In this document: one piece after another, positions 34,542-43,754 of the stretch
Position numbering within the stretch: position 1 is the first letter of the stretch
How the letters are laid out: every line of letters begins with the position of its first letter
Origin: Erysipelotrichaceae bacterium
Lineage (GTDB): Bacteria > Bacillota_I > Bacilli_A > Erysipelotrichales > Erysipelotrichaceae
Length of the DNA stretch: 44,469 nt
Assembly (NCBI GenBank): GCA_009773735.1
Contig: WSYG01000009.1
Span: forward strand, 1-44,469
Direction of reading: 5' to 3'
The notes under the pieces: model-generated
Told to the model about the DNA's origin: nothing
The model's input: only the letters and a program-made list of their open reading frames with translations
Databases searched by the model: none
Made by a program: the position numbers and the translations under genes

Positions 34542-37021
34542 TGGACAAAGAAAATGAACATAGTCAACATTCTTTAGAATCCATTATGGAAGATCGCTTT
34601 GCACGTTACTCCAAATACATCATTCAAGAAAGAGCGTTGCCAGATGTCCGTGATGGATTAAAGCCTGTACAGCGCCGTATTCTATATGCCATGTATGAAG
34701 ATGGGAATACGTTTGATAAGGGATATCGTAAATCGGCAAAAACTGTTGGGTTGGTCATCGGTAATTTTCATCCGCATGGGGATTCCAGTGTTTATGAAGC
34801 CATGGTCAGAATGTCTCAACCTTGGAAAATGAATCTTCTGCTGGTCGATATGCAAGGCAACAATGGATCGATCGATGATGATCCAGCCGCTGCGATGCGG
34901 TATACTGAAGCTCGGTTATCACAATTTTCAGGTCATTTGCTTGAAGATTTATCTAAATTTACGGTTAATTTTGCGCCGAATTTTGATGATACTTCCATTG
35001 AACCTGTTGTATTACCTGCACGTATCCCACAGCTGTTGATCAATGGAGCGATGGGTATTGCGGCTGGTTATGCAACCAACATTCCACCTCACAACATCAC
35101 TGAAATCATCGATGCGACGATCGCGAGAATGGGCAATCCAAACTGTACGCTTGCGGATTTGATGCAGATCGTTAAAGGCCCTGATTTTCCTACAGGCGGG
35201 ATCGTACAAGGCATCAGTGGGATCCAAGATGCATTTGAAACTGGAAAAGGACGAATCGTCATACGCTCAAAAGTAACATCAACAGTCAACAAACATAATC
35301 ATGTCTTAACGATCACTGAGATCCCTTATGAAGTCATCAAATCAGGTCTTGTTAAGAAAATGGATGATATCCGTTTGAATCGATCGATTGAAGGTATTGT
35401 TGATATTCGCGATGAATCTGATCGTAATGGTTTAAAAATCGTCGTTGAGATCAAAAAAGAAAATGATCCTCAATTGATTTTAAACTACTTATATAAAAAT
35501 ACAGACCTGCAAGTCTACTTTAACTACAATATGGTCTCTATCATCCAACAGAGACCTGTACAGTGCGGTTTGATCCAGATCTTAGATGATTTCATTGCCT
35601 TTAGAAAAGAAGTGGTCTTAAAGCGTTCTGTGGCTTTGTATGATGAATTGAAAGCCAAAGCTCATGTGTTAGAAGGACTCATCAAAGCCATCAGTGTCCT
35701 GGATGAAATCATTGCGTTGATTCGATCATCTAAAGATAAAGGCGACGCTAAAGTAAAATTGATCGAACGATTCATATTTACGGAAGCCCAAGCAGAAGCC
35801 ATTGTTTCATTGCGTCTGTATCGTTTGACCAATACCGATATCTTAGAAATCAAAGAAGAATTGGCACAACTACAAAACACCATGAATTTCCTGAGTGGCG
35901 TCATTTCCAGTCCAGAGATTTTAAAATCTGTGGTCATCAAAGAAATGAAGACCATTCGTGATCAATTCCCCATAACAAGACGAACCAAAATCGAAAACGA
36001 TGTTCAAGAGATTGTCATTGATAAGTTGTCCATGATTCCAAATGAACGAGTCATGATCACCATCAGTAAAGACGGATATGTCAAAAGAGTGTCTTTACGT
36101 TCCTATCAAGCTTCAGAAGCTGTTGATCCAGCCATCAAAGAAGGGGATCAATTGATTGGGGTTTTAGAAACAGAGACCTATGATCAGCTTCTGTTGATTA
36201 CCGATCAAGGTTCCTATGCATTGATTCCTGTCTACACCTTGGATGATAGTAAATGGAAAGACCTAGGAAGTCATTTCAGTCATTACGTCAAATCAGATGA
36301 TCATGAGAAAGTCATCGCAGCCTTCACCATCAAAACCTTTGATACACAAGCCTATATCCTTACTTTGAGTCAGAATGGTTTTGTTAAAAAATCGCTGATC
36401 AAAGACTTTGAAGTGACCCGGTTGAACAAGACTTATGATGCGATGTTGTTGACCAAAGGTGATAAATTGGTCAGTGCCATTGCCTTGTATTATGGAGAAG
36501 AAGTCTTACTGTGCTCTAAGAATGGCTTTATGGTTCGTTATGATTTTGATGACATTTCAGTCATGCAAACCAAAGCCAAGGGTGTAAAAGCCATGAATCT
36601 AACTGAAGATAGGATGGCTTTTGGACTTGCTTTACGTAACGGTGGAAATGCAGTCTTGCTTAAGACTGAGAACAGTTTGATGAAACGCATCAAACTAAGT
36701 GAATTAAAATCCTTCAATCGTCCTGCGAAAGGTGAATTGATTGCTAAGCGTGTAAAATCAAATCCTCAGTTTATCGATGATGGAATGATCTTAGGCAGTT
36801 ATGATGAGATCAAGATCACCCATCAAAAAGCCAATTGGCGCAGCTCAAAAGATGTCCCATTGATGGATAAAGATGCTACTTTCAGTCAAAATGTTGTGTG
36901 TCCTAACTTATATCTGGTCAAAGGCATCGAAGAGATCCAGATCAGAGACTTTATTATTGAACCTAAAAAAGAAGAAGAACCTCAACATAAGGATGTGGAA
37001 TTCATCCACTTTGACCTTTGA
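34541..37021 (+). CDS. parC: DNA topoisomerase IV subunit A
   Basis: A 826-residue breakage-reunion subunit. The active-site tyrosine is Tyr121 in [11 protein letters not shown]; the quinolone-region sequence [20 protein letters not shown] precedes it. The C-terminal beta-pinwheel (about residues 500-800) lacks an obvious GyrA box (QRRGGKG), supporting ParC over GyrA. AAGGAGG before ATG 34541 gives strong coupling with parE. The gene ends in TGA, which overlaps the yqeG start by one base. Confidence 0.93.
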   Translation: MDKENEHSQHSLESIMEDRFARYSKYIIQERALPDVRDGLKPVQRRILYAMYEDGNTFDKGYRKSAKTVGLVIGNFHPHGDSSVYEAMVRMSQPWKMNLLLVDMQGNNGSIDDDPAAAMRYTEARLSQFSGHLLEDLSKFTVNFAPNFDDTSIEPVVLPARIPQLLINGAMGIAAGYATNIPPHNITEIIDATIARMGNPNCTLADLMQIVKGPDFPTGGIVQGISGIQDAFETGKGRIVIRSKVTSTVNKHNHVLTITEIPYEVIKSGLVKKMDDIRLNRSIEGIVDIRDESDRNGLKIVVEIKKENDPQLILNYLYKNTDLQVYFNYNMVSIIQQRPVQCGLIQILDDFIAFRKEVVLKRSVALYDELKAKAHVLEGLIKAISVLDEIIALIRSSKDKGDAKVKLIERFIFTEAQAEAIVSLRLYRLTNTDILEIKEELAQLQNTMNFLSGVISSPEILKSVVIKEMKTIRDQFPITRRTKIENDVQEIVIDKLSMIPNERVMITISKDGYVKRVSLRSYQASEAVDPAIKEGDQLIGVLETETYDQLLLITDQGSYALIPVYTLDDSKWKDLGSHFSHYVKSDDHEKVIAAFTIKTFDTQAYILTLSQNGFVKKSLIKDFEVTRLNKTYDAMLLTKGDKLVSAIALYYGEEVLLCSKNGFMVRYDFDDISVMQTKAKGVKAMNLTEDRMAFGLALRNGGNAVLLKTENSLMKRIKLSELKSFNRPAKGELIAKRVKSNPQFIDDGMILGSYDEIKITHQKANWRSSKDVPLMDKDATFSQNVVCPNLYLVKGIEEIQIRDFIIEPKKEEEPQHKDVEFIHFDL

Positions 37022-37491
37022 TGATCAAACGCTTATCGACGCTTACACACTTGAACTCTGACCATTTTAAAGCTTTGGGGATCACACATGCGCTTTTGTT
37101 GATCGATGTTGACAATACACTGTTGTCTCCTATTGATAAAAATATATCAGAAGAACTGATCCAATGGATCAAGCAGATATCGGCGAATCACCAGATACTT
37201 TTGTGTACGAATAATTTTACCAAAAGACAATTTAAAGTTGGGACAGATTTGAATTTACCGATTTTGATGCGTTCTTCTAAACCATTTCCGTGGCGAGTAA
37301 GAGCCTATCTTAAACAACATCAAGTCGATTTAAATTCGGTCATTGTGATCGGAGATCAGGTCATGACCGATGTATTATTAGCCATATGGTTGAAAAGACC
37401 GTATTATTTGATTAAACCGATGATAATCGATAGACATTGGATTACGAGATTCTTTAGGATCTTAGAAAGCATGGTGATTGAGGATGAGTAA
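37021..37491 (+). CDS. yqeG: YqeG-type HAD-superfamily phosphatase
   Basis: A 156-residue HAD-IIIA phosphatase. The catalytic motif is DVDNTLL (about residues 28-34), motif II CTNNFTKRQ, and motif III GDQVMTDVLLA. Its substrate is unknown; relatives include phosphatidylglycerophosphate phosphatases. ATG 37021 is preferred to a TTG three bases upstream, since it restarts at the parC stop. It heads the conserved yqeG-to-yqeM cluster and overlaps yqeH. Confidence 0.9.
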   Translation: MIKRLSTLTHLNSDHFKALGITHALLLIDVDNTLLSPIDKNISEELIQWIKQISANHQILLCTNNFTKRQFKVGTDLNLPILMRSSKPFPWRVRAYLKQHQVDLNSVIVIGDQVMTDVLLAIWLKRPYYLIKPMIIDRHWITRFFRILESMVIEDE

Positions 37492-38506
37492 GAACTGTCA
37501 AGGTTGTGGCGCATTGCTACAAAATAAGGATATCAATAAGATTGGCTATGTTGTAGATTTAGAACATGAGATATGTCGAAGATGTTTTCGTTTGAAACAT
37601 TATGGGGATGTCACGGTCATTCATAAAGATGAGGTCATCTTTAAAGATTTACTTCAAGAATTGAAACAGGTCAATGGATCTTTGGTTCTATTGATCGATC
37701 TATTGAATTATGATACCCGTATCTTAGATATGATGGAGACTCACTTTAAAGATCGCCAAATCGTTTTAGTCATCACCAAATCAGATTTATTACCGTCAAC
37801 ATTAAGTCGTGAGAAGATTAAACGAATGGTCAACATATCTTTGACTGATCGAAAAATCGATCATGTGGCAGTTGCGGTAACCTCGTTAAAGTCAAAACCG
37901 TCTATTGAAAATCTTAAACGAATGTTGTCTCGCGTAAGAGGTGATTTGATCTTTATAGGAATGGTCAACGCTGGTAAGAGTTCTTTGATCAATGCGATCA
38001 CCGATAGCAACTCTTTGACTGTATCTTCATTTCCACATACCACGCTTAAAATCAATCAGGTTGAATATGAAGGCCGAACATTATATGATACCCCAGGGTT
38101 TAAGTTTCAAGGTTATCTTGAGAAACTAAGCCTGAAAGCTGCTAATCAATATGCGGTATTAAAGCCAATCAAAGCCAAGACCTTTCAAGTATCTGATCCG
38201 CAGACCTACATCATTGCCCCATTCATCATATTGACTTTGACTCCATCTGAACCTTTATCGGTTACATTTTACGTATCTGAGACCTGTCCATTTCATCGAT
38301 GTGGCAAGCGTGCTTTAGATTATATCCAAAAGCATCATCCTGAGATGACTGCTTTGAATTCAGAAATACGCTATAATAAAATCAATGAAACCACAGATGT
38401 TGTATTCAGTGGGATCGGTTGGATGAGCATCAAAGGCAAAGCCGAATCGATCATCATCCAAACAGATCTTAAATCAGAAATTACCCTTAGAAAGGCCCTC
38501 CTATAA
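37484..38506 (+). CDS. yqeH: YqeH, circularly permuted ribosome-assembly GTPase
   Basis: A 340-residue GTPase of 30S subunit assembly. An N-terminal zinc finger (CQGCGAL and CRRCFRL, residues 5-40) precedes a permuted G-domain. Order is G4 TKSDLL (about 99), G5, then G1 GMVNAGKSSL (about 159), G2/T and G3 DTPGF (about 198). The permuted order G4-G5-G1-G2-G3 identifies the YqeH/RsgA-like class. ATG 37484 lies inside the yqeG end; an upstream TTG is less likely. Confidence 0.95.
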   Translation: MSKNCQGCGALLQNKDINKIGYVVDLEHEICRRCFRLKHYGDVTVIHKDEVIFKDLLQELKQVNGSLVLLIDLLNYDTRILDMMETHFKDRQIVLVITKSDLLPSTLSREKIKRMVNISLTDRKIDHVAVAVTSLKSKPSIENLKRMLSRVRGDLIFIGMVNAGKSSLINAITDSNSLTVSSFPHTTLKINQVEYEGRTLYDTPGFKFQGYLEKLSLKAANQYAVLKPIKAKTFQVSDPQTYIIAPFIILTLTPSEPLSVTFYVSETCPFHRCGKRALDYIQKHHPEMTALNSEIRYNKINETTDVVFSGIGWMSIKGKAESIIIQTDLKSEITLRKALL

Positions 38507-38796
38507 TGCTCACACCTAAACAGAAATCATATCTTAAATCGCTTTCAAATCCCCTTAAAGCGTTGGTCATCATCGGTAAAGATGGTTTGACACTAAACCT
38601 CATCGAGAGTACAAAAGTCTCACTGAAAGCCCACGAACTGGTTAAAATCAGTGTTTTAAAGTCATGTCCAAGCGACGTTCGTGAAATGATGTTGGATCTT
38701 TGTGCTCACACCAACAGTGAGATTGTCAATGAGATCGGTCGTACTTTTGTCTTATACAAGGAATCTGAAAAGCGTAAAATATCATTTCCACAATGA
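38506..38796 (+). CDS. yhbY: YhbY/CRM-domain RNA-binding protein
   Basis: A 96-residue single CRM domain: LTPKQKSYLKSLSNPLKALV at the start, the GKDGLT loop (replacing GxxG), and IVNEIGRTFVLYKES at the end. It associates with pre-50S particles in other bacteria. TAATG overlap with yqeH and ATGA overlap with nadD. In Bacillus aroE lies between yqeH and yhbY; it is absent here. Confidence 0.94.
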   Translation: MLTPKQKSYLKSLSNPLKALVIIGKDGLTLNLIESTKVSLKAHELVKISVLKSCPSDVREMMLDLCAHTNSEIVNEIGRTFVLYKESEKRKISFPQ

Positions 38797-39833
38797 CCAA
38801 AATTGCTTGTTTTGGAGGTAGTTTCAATCCACCTCATTTAGGCCATCTAAAAATCGCATTAACCGTTCTACGTCAGGAGCATTTTGATGAAGTCTGGTTT
38901 CTACCGACGCTTTCTACACCCTTAAAAAAGAACCCAATGGCTTCTTTTGAGGATCGATTACAGATGCTGGAACTGTTGATCAAACCTTACCGTAAACTTA
39001 AAGTATGTACGATAGAAGAAAGTTTACCGCTACCTAACTATACGATCAATACAGTTCGTGCTTTACATTCCATTTATCCAAATCATCACTTTACATGGAT
39101 CATTGGCAGTGATCAGTCTGTTCAGTTTTCACAATGGAAAGACCATGAAACATTATTGACTTTGGTTGATTTCATGGTGGTTGTTAGGGAAATAGACGAG
39201 ACCTTACATCCAGCCATGAAAGTCATTAGGATACCTGGGATCGAACAGTTTTCAAGTACGAATATTCGATCAGGCAAACTAAAAGATACAACGCCTGAAA
39301 TCATTCGTTACATATTTGACCATGAACTTTATATGGAATCCATTGCCAGATCGATGGTCAGTGAAAGACGTTGGCAGCATACCAAACAAGTTGAAAAACT
39401 GGCATTAGAGTTGGCTGCGATTCATCATTTAGATCCTCATCACGTCAGAGTATCGGCTTTATTTCATGATTGTACGAAGAATTGGATTCGAGATATTTCC
39501 ACGCAATGGCTTATGCGTATCGATCCGACTTATCTCACGATGCCATCTGCCATTTGGCACCAAAAAACAGCTGAAGCTTATTTAAAAAGCTTAGGCATAA
39601 AAGATAAAGTCATACTGGATGCGATTGGTCATCATGTGGTTGGCCAAAAGGGTCATCCCGTTTCTCAAGTCATTTTCATCGCTGATAAATGTGAACCGAC
39701 CCGTGATTATGATCCATCTCAAGAATTGGCTCTAGCCCGAATCGACTTGGATGCCGCAGCTGAATTGGTTCGTCAAAAACAACAGGAATATATCCAAAAG
39801 GAAATCAATGCAAAATCAACAACTTCTGATTAA
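38793..39833 (+). CDS. nadD: NadD-YqeK fusion: nicotinate mononucleotide adenylyltransferase plus HD-domain hydrolase
   Basis: A 346-residue protein joining two normally adjacent genes. Residues 1-190 are NadD: GGSFNPPHLGH (8-18), WIIGSDQSVQF and FSSTNIRSG. This part makes deamido-NAD from nicotinate mononucleotide and ATP. Residues about 195-335 are YqeK: RWQHTKQVEKLALELA, HD pair in FHDCTKNW (about 225), and FIADKCEPTRDYD. YqeK proteins are diiron/metal Ap4A hydrolases giving ADP. Fusion is known in some Erysipelotrichia and Mollicutes relatives. The end overlaps rsfS by 26 bases. Confidence 0.94.
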   Translation: MTKIACFGGSFNPPHLGHLKIALTVLRQEHFDEVWFLPTLSTPLKKNPMASFEDRLQMLELLIKPYRKLKVCTIEESLPLPNYTINTVRALHSIYPNHHFTWIIGSDQSVQFSQWKDHETLLTLVDFMVVVREIDETLHPAMKVIRIPGIEQFSSTNIRSGKLKDTTPEIIRYIFDHELYMESIARSMVSERRWQHTKQVEKLALELAAIHHLDPHHVRVSALFHDCTKNWIRDISTQWLMRIDPTYLTMPSAIWHQKTAEAYLKSLGIKDKVILDAIGHHVVGQKGHPVSQVIFIADKCEPTRDYDPSQELALARIDLDAAAELVRQKQQEYIQKEINAKSTTSD

Positions 39834-40146
39834 ACAAGTATTATCTGATAAAAAGGCAACGGATATCGTCGTCTTTGATTTTAAAGGCGGTTTATTCATT
39901 CATGAAACCATGATCGTAGCCAGTGTCAATAATACGAGATTGTTGGATGCCATAAGCGACTATGTGATGGATGCTCTTGAAGCAAAGGATTATCCGATCC
40001 ATCATGTTGAAGGGGATGCTGAGTGTGGTTGGATCTTGATTGATACCCCTGAGATCCTGATTCATTTGTTTCTAGAAGATTCACGGGCTTTTTATCAATT
40101 GGATCAACTTTGGGCTGATAAGAAAGTTGAGACTTATGTCGATTAG
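39808..40146 (+). CDS. rsfS: Ribosomal silencing factor RsfS
   Basis: A 112-residue protein that binds L14 and blocks subunit joining during starvation. Conserved features are KKATDIVVFD, the N-R-L-LDAISDYV segment and the C-terminal DAECGWILIDTPEILIHLF followed by RAFYQLDQLW. AAAAGGAAATCA gives a good ribosome site for ATG 39808, inside the end of nadD-yqeK. Confidence 0.95.
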   Translation: MQNQQLLIKQVLSDKKATDIVVFDFKGGLFIHETMIVASVNNTRLLDAISDYVMDALEAKDYPIHHVEGDAECGWILIDTPEILIHLFLEDSRAFYQLDQLWADKKVETYVD

Positions 40147-40834
40147 TCTTGCTGAAATATTTGATGCATTGGTTGAAGATGAAACAGTATCCAATCAATA
40201 TGCTGATTTTGTTTTAGGATACATCTCTAAAGGATCATGTCTTGATTTGGCATGTGGAACAGGAACCATTAGTGAAAAATTGAAAAATCATTTTAAAATC
40301 ACTGGTTTAGACATTGATCCTGACATGTTGAAACAATATATGAAAAGAAATCCTGAGTGTGAAACGATTCTAGGCTCTATGAGCGATCTTAGGTTACTTG
40401 GGAGTTATGACTCAATCATATTGTTTGGAGACAGCCTGAACTATCTACTAGGCTTAGATGAGGTAAAACAAGTGATCAGTGAAGCACTTCATCACTTAAA
40501 TGATAAAGGCTTCTTCTTCTTTGACATGCATACTGAAAATAGACATCAAGAATTCATTCAAGAGTATCTAGAAGAAGGCATTGTTTTAGGTCATCCATTT
40601 CAATGGACGATCTTAAGTCTTCCTGATCTTGTGATTAATCATCATTTTGCCTTCTATGATGAAGTTGGACATGCTCAAACCTTAAGCTTCAATCAGAAAG
40701 TTTATCCCTATGAAGATATGGTTGAACTCCTGGAAAGTTTGAACTGTAAATTTGATGTTTATTCGGATTTTGAACTTGGTCATATTAAAGATAAAGAAAA
40801 GTACCTATTTGTGCTTAGAAAGGAAACATCATGA
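40136..40834 (+). CDS. yqeM: Class I SAM-dependent methyltransferase (YqeM-like)
   Basis: A 232-residue Rossmann methyltransferase. Motif I is LDLACGTGTISEKL (about 37-50), with GLDIDPDMLKQY as motif II and GDSLNYLLGLDEV as motif IV. The position after rsfS is that of Bacillus yqeM, whose substrate is not established. ATG 40136 overlaps rsfS by 11 bases; TTG 40127 is an alternative. Confidence 0.88.
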   Translation: MSISLAEIFDALVEDETVSNQYADFVLGYISKGSCLDLACGTGTISEKLKNHFKITGLDIDPDMLKQYMKRNPECETILGSMSDLRLLGSYDSIILFGDSLNYLLGLDEVKQVISEALHHLNDKGFFFFDMHTENRHQEFIQEYLEEGIVLGHPFQWTILSLPDLVINHHFAFYDEVGHAQTLSFNQKVYPYEDMVELLESLNCKFDVYSDFELGHIKDKEKYLFVLRKETS

Positions 40835-41517
40835 TTGCGATCATTGGAGCCATGAAAGAAGAAGTCAGTGCTATTTTAACTTATCTAAAAGATTCTAAAA
40901 CCACAGACATCCATGGGACTATTTTTTATCAAGGAACGCTGAATACTAAAGAAGTTGTTGTTTTTCAAAGTGGTATTGGACTGGTCATGGCTGCGATGAA
41001 TCTAACCTTATGTTTGGATCATTTTAACATCACTCAACTCATCAACATAGGAACAGCAGGTGGACTTGATCCTTTACAAAACGTACTTGATATGGTTGTT
41101 CCAGATATGTTGACTTATCATGATTTTGACATAACACCATTTGGGAATGAACGTAATTTTTCAAGTAAGAACCGTTTTATCTATCATGCGGATAAATCCT
41201 TGATTCAGCTGTTTAAGACGCTTGTAACGCATGAGAAGGTCTGGTATGGTCCTTTGGTATCAGGCAATCAATTTATTAGTACTCAGAAACAAATTGATGA
41301 GATCATGGCTCATTATCCCCAAGCTCAAGCTTGTGAAATGGAAGGGGCTGCCATCGCCAATGTCGCTTCTGAATTCAATGTTCCGTTCATCATTATTCGT
41401 TCTTTGTCTGATATTGCTTTACACTCGGATAATTCGATGTCCTTTTCTGAATATTTAGCGAAAGCATCTGAGCGAAGTGCGAAACTGTGTCATGACTTTG
41501 TAGGGATGATCCAATAA
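40831..41517 (+). CDS. mtnN: 5'-methylthioadenosine/S-adenosylhomocysteine nucleosidase
   Basis: A 228-residue enzyme that removes adenine from MTA and SAH, recycling products of SAM-dependent reactions. It begins IAIIGAMKEEV and has GIGLVMAAM, NIGTAGGL, the catalytic-pocket CEMEGAAIANVA (Glu about 170) and SLSDIA (Asp about 193). ATGA overlap with the preceding methyltransferase makes functional sense, since that enzyme produces SAH. Confidence 0.95.
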   Translation: MIAIIGAMKEEVSAILTYLKDSKTTDIHGTIFYQGTLNTKEVVVFQSGIGLVMAAMNLTLCLDHFNITQLINIGTAGGLDPLQNVLDMVVPDMLTYHDFDITPFGNERNFSSKNRFIYHADKSLIQLFKTLVTHEKVWYGPLVSGNQFISTQKQIDEIMAHYPQAQACEMEGAAIANVASEFNVPFIIIRSLSDIALHSDNSMSFSEYLAKASERSAKLCHDFVGMIQ

Positions 41518-42116
41518 TGGATTTCTCAAGACTGCTCGATCCTCTATTTTGGATAGAGGTATCCAATAAAATTGAATCATTTGGGATTCTAGCACCTATC
41601 TTTTTAGCGATGTTGGAATCTTTGATTCCAGCTTTACCTTTAGTTTTGATCGTTATACTCAATGTCAATATTTATGGCTTGGTTATTGGTTTCCTTACTT
41701 CCTATTTTGGGACAATGTTGGGTGCGACCCTTATGTTTATGTTTTATCGCACCATTAGTGCTTATGGAATACATGAAAGGATGCACAGAATAAAAAGCAT
41801 CGATAAAACCATCAATTGGGTTAATCGTCAAAATCCACTGATGATTGTCGTATTAAGCATGTTGCCTTCAACCCCAAGCTCTTTTATGAATCTTGCCTTT
41901 GGTTTAGCTCGTTATTCTAAACGCAAATATTTGATCAGCATCGCGATTGGGAAAGTCGTTATGATTGGTCTATTTGCTTTTTTTGGAAATGCGTTTCAGG
42001 CTCAAGAAAATCAAGTGTGGATTTATCTGGGTAGTATTGTCTTGTTTGTCGGGACATATTTCATATCCAAGTTTTTCAATAAAAAAACTGGCATCCATGA
42101 TGTCAGTTCCAATTAA
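41517..42116 (+). CDS. DedA/VTT-domain (TVP38-like) membrane protein
   Basis: A 199-residue membrane protein with about five hydrophobic segments. The conserved VTT/SNARE-associated region is recognisable: ESLIPALPLVLIVILNVNIYG, GFLTSYFGTMLGA and LSMLPSTPSSFMNLAFGLAR. Some family members are lipid scramblases or undecaprenyl-phosphate transporters; the substrate here is unknown. It overlaps mtnN by one base (TAATG). Its last coding bases carry the terminator of the opposite gene. Confidence 0.85.
   Translation: MDFSRLLDPLFWIEVSNKIESFGILAPIFLAMLESLIPALPLVLIVILNVNIYGLVIGFLTSYFGTMLGATLMFMFYRTISAYGIHERMHRIKSIDKTINWVNRQNPLMIVVLSMLPSTPSSFMNLAFGLARYSKRKYLISIAIGKVVMIGLFAFFGNAFQAQENQVWIYLGSIVLFVGTYFISKFFNKKTGIHDVSSN
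42081..42107 (-). terminator. Terminator of the thioredoxin-like gene, inside the VTT gene
   Basis: On the minus strand the stem GATG(t)CAGT/ACTGGCATC region (42107-42099 with 42095-42087, loop 42098-42096) is followed by seven Ts (42087-42081). It lies wholly within the coding end of the convergent VTT gene. Confidence 0.75.
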
Positions 42117-42626
42117 TCAATTCGTGTATTCTTTTAACCAAAGTTGATTTTCTTTCATCCACTCTTTTAAGTCGTGTGCTGTGAATGGTTCAGAATTAGT
42201 CCATTGGATCGCACTGTGAATGATAATTTTTCCGTTTTCATAGGATAATATTGCAAAAGCAGGGACATCAGTGAACCCAAATCGTTTTTGTAGAATAGAC
42301 GGTAATATCGATGGTCCCAGAGTCGAAGTATCGACGAGGAAGATGTTATCAAATTTTTCGACATTGGCATCAATTAAAAGAAAATCCAATATTTCTTTAT
42401 CGACATATCTACAATCAACATTACTTTCGGTACAAAAGAAATAAGCAGTCTTGCTTGTTTCCATTTCGCTTACTAAATCTTTGAACGCTATGTGTACGCT
42501 ATTTGGGGCTTTAAAGTAGCTTACTTCTTGTTTCTTGGCTGAAAAGAAGACATATAGTCCTACAATAAAACCAAGAACCGTTAGTGGTATCAAGATACGT
42601 CGTAGTTTTAATTTTCTTTTTTTCAT
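42117..42626 (-). CDS. Membrane-anchored thioredoxin-like protein
   Basis: A 169-residue protein. A very basic N-terminus (KKRKLKLRR) and one transmembrane helix (about 10-30) leave a soluble outside domain. FFCTESNVDCRYVDKEILDF resembles the active-site helix of a thioredoxin fold but with cysteines separated by six residues instead of CxxC. DVPAFAILSYENGK supplies the cis-proline segment. Function unknown; thiol-disulfide activity is doubtful without CxxC. The start is set at 42626 because the earlier ATG (42638) lies inside the predicted -10 box. Ends in TGA directly against the VTT stop. Confidence 0.7.
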   Translation of the reverse strand: MKKRKLKLRRILIPLTVLGFIVGLYVFFSAKKQEVSYFKAPNSVHIAFKDLVSEMETSKTAYFFCTESNVDCRYVDKEILDFLLIDANVEKFDNIFLVDTSTLGPSILPSILQKRFGFTDVPAFAILSYENGKIIIHSAIQWTNSEPFTAHDLKEWMKENQLWLKEYTN

Positions 42627-42633
42627 CCGAATT

Positions 42634-42662
42634 ATCATATCATAAAGACCCTTTTTTGTCAG
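42634..42662 (-). promoter_or_regulatory. Promoter of the thioredoxin-like gene
   Basis: On the minus strand CTGACA (42662-42657), a 17-bp spacer and an extended -10 TGATATGAT (TATGAT 42639-42634) are nearly consensus. The predicted start (42627/42626) coincides with the ATG at 42626, so the mRNA would be leaderless. Confidence 0.7.
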
Positions 42663-42688
42663 TCCTTGGATTTTAAAGAAAAAGGTTG

Positions 42689-42702
42689 GCTGAATATTCA
42701 GC
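42689..42702. repeat. 14-bp perfect palindrome between divergent genes
   Basis: GCTGAATATTCAGC lies in the 119-nt region between the thioredoxin-like gene and ypmB, upstream of both predicted promoters. It is a candidate binding site for a dimeric regulator; no T-run follows. Confidence 0.5.
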
Positions 42703-42730
42703 GAAAAGTATTTTCATTATGACCGGGCTT

Positions 42731-42739
42731 TGATAAGAT
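42731..42739 (+). promoter_or_regulatory. Extended -10 of ypmB-dnaD-nth
   Basis: TGATAAGAT (TAAGAT 42734-42739) lies six bases before ATG 42746. TTTTCA at 42711 is a weak -35 with a 17-bp spacer. The predicted start falls on the ATG itself. Confidence 0.55.
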
Positions 42740-42745
42740 GGTATC

Positions 42746-43222
42746 ATGCCATGGATCAAAAAAGTTTCAACACCACTACTCCTTGTTTTTATTTGCACTC
42801 TATTGATCTTATCGATACTTTTTTATCACGTAAGTGCAGTTAAGGTTTATGATCGCAAACGACGAGAGGACTTTGTTTCTAGAACAGAAGCATTATTTAC
42901 TTATGATCAATGTGAGTGGATTTCAGAAGTCATCATTCAACAAAGAATCATAAGTGTGAAATGCAGTAGACCAAATGCTCAAGATCAAATCTTACACATG
43001 GATGAAAGTTTACAGCTCTTAGGAAGAATGAATGCGGACGCTGTAAAATATCAGAATGCCCTAGATAGGTTTAAACAAGTTGCTGGTATTGAACAAGCTG
43101 AAATAAGCTTAACATTATATAGAAATAAAAGTGTCTATTGGGTAAAAACATTAACGCAGGAATGGCTTTTGGATTTTCATGATTATTCGATCCTATGGAA
43201 GGTGGACAAAAAGTATGACTAA
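42746..43222 (+). CDS. ypmB: YpmB-like membrane-anchored protein (DUF5590)
   Basis: A 158-residue protein: one N-terminal transmembrane helix (about residues 8-30), then an extracytoplasmic domain with YWVKTLTQEWLLDFHDYSIL near the end, similar to the PepSY-like fold of YpmB. The assignment rests mainly on the context ypmB-dnaD-nth (in Bacillus ypmB-aspB-asnS-dnaD-nth) and topology. Function unknown. No ribosome site precedes the start. It overlaps dnaD by 8 bases. Confidence 0.7.
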   Translation: MPWIKKVSTPLLLVFICTLLILSILFYHVSAVKVYDRKRREDFVSRTEALFTYDQCEWISEVIIQQRIISVKCSRPNAQDQILHMDESLQLLGRMNADAVKYQNALDRFKQVAGIEQAEISLTLYRNKSVYWVKTLTQEWLLDFHDYSILWKVDKKYD

Positions 43223-43754
43223 ATGGTATGAAGCAGCGTATATCGATCGTAGAATATGGGTTTTAGATCATCTTAATCAATATAAACTCAATGCTGAAGA
43301 AGCTCTGGTTGGTTTACAGTTGGTTCATTTCAATGAGTGCGGAAGACCAATAAGTTTAGAAACACTATCCAAACACTGTGGACTTAGTTCAGATAAGGTG
43401 GATAAAGCGATGGCAGGACTTAGCCGAAAAGGTTATTTAAGCATTCAAGTCAATGGGGCAGATGTTCACTATCTAACTGATGGACTTTTTGAAGAAAAGA
43501 CCATTTTAACCAGTGATTCTGATTTGATTGATTTGTATCAAAAGGAATTTAAACGGACTTTGAGTTCAACTGAAATTGATAAACTTAACGATTGGTTATC
43601 TAGGATGGATCGAGCTTATTTGGTTCATGCGTTAAGAGAGGCCTTAATGTACAATAAAGTAAACTTTACTTATATAGATCGTATGTTAGCCCAATGGCAG
43701 AAAGATAAGACCACCATTGAACAACTCAACGAAGGCAAACGCAATAAAGATTAA
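43215..43754 (+). CDS. dnaD: DnaD-like replication initiation protein
   Basis: A 179-residue primosomal protein. The N-terminal winged-helix domain (about 1-90) includes ISLETLSKHCGLSSDKVDKA and GLSRKGYLSI. The C-terminal DnaB_2 domain (about 105-170) has YQKEFKRTLSSTEIDKLNDW and ALMYNKVNFTYIDRMLAQW, whose YxxxIL/W pattern marks the family. DnaD binds DnaA and oriC and helps load the helicase. ATG 43215 follows GGTGG and sits in the end of ypmB. Confidence 0.88.
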   Translation: MTKWYEAAYIDRRIWVLDHLNQYKLNAEEALVGLQLVHFNECGRPISLETLSKHCGLSSDKVDKAMAGLSRKGYLSIQVNGADVHYLTDGLFEEKTILTSDSDLIDLYQKEFKRTLSSTEIDKLNDWLSRMDRAYLVHALREALMYNKVNFTYIDRMLAQWQKDKTTIEQLNEGKRNKD

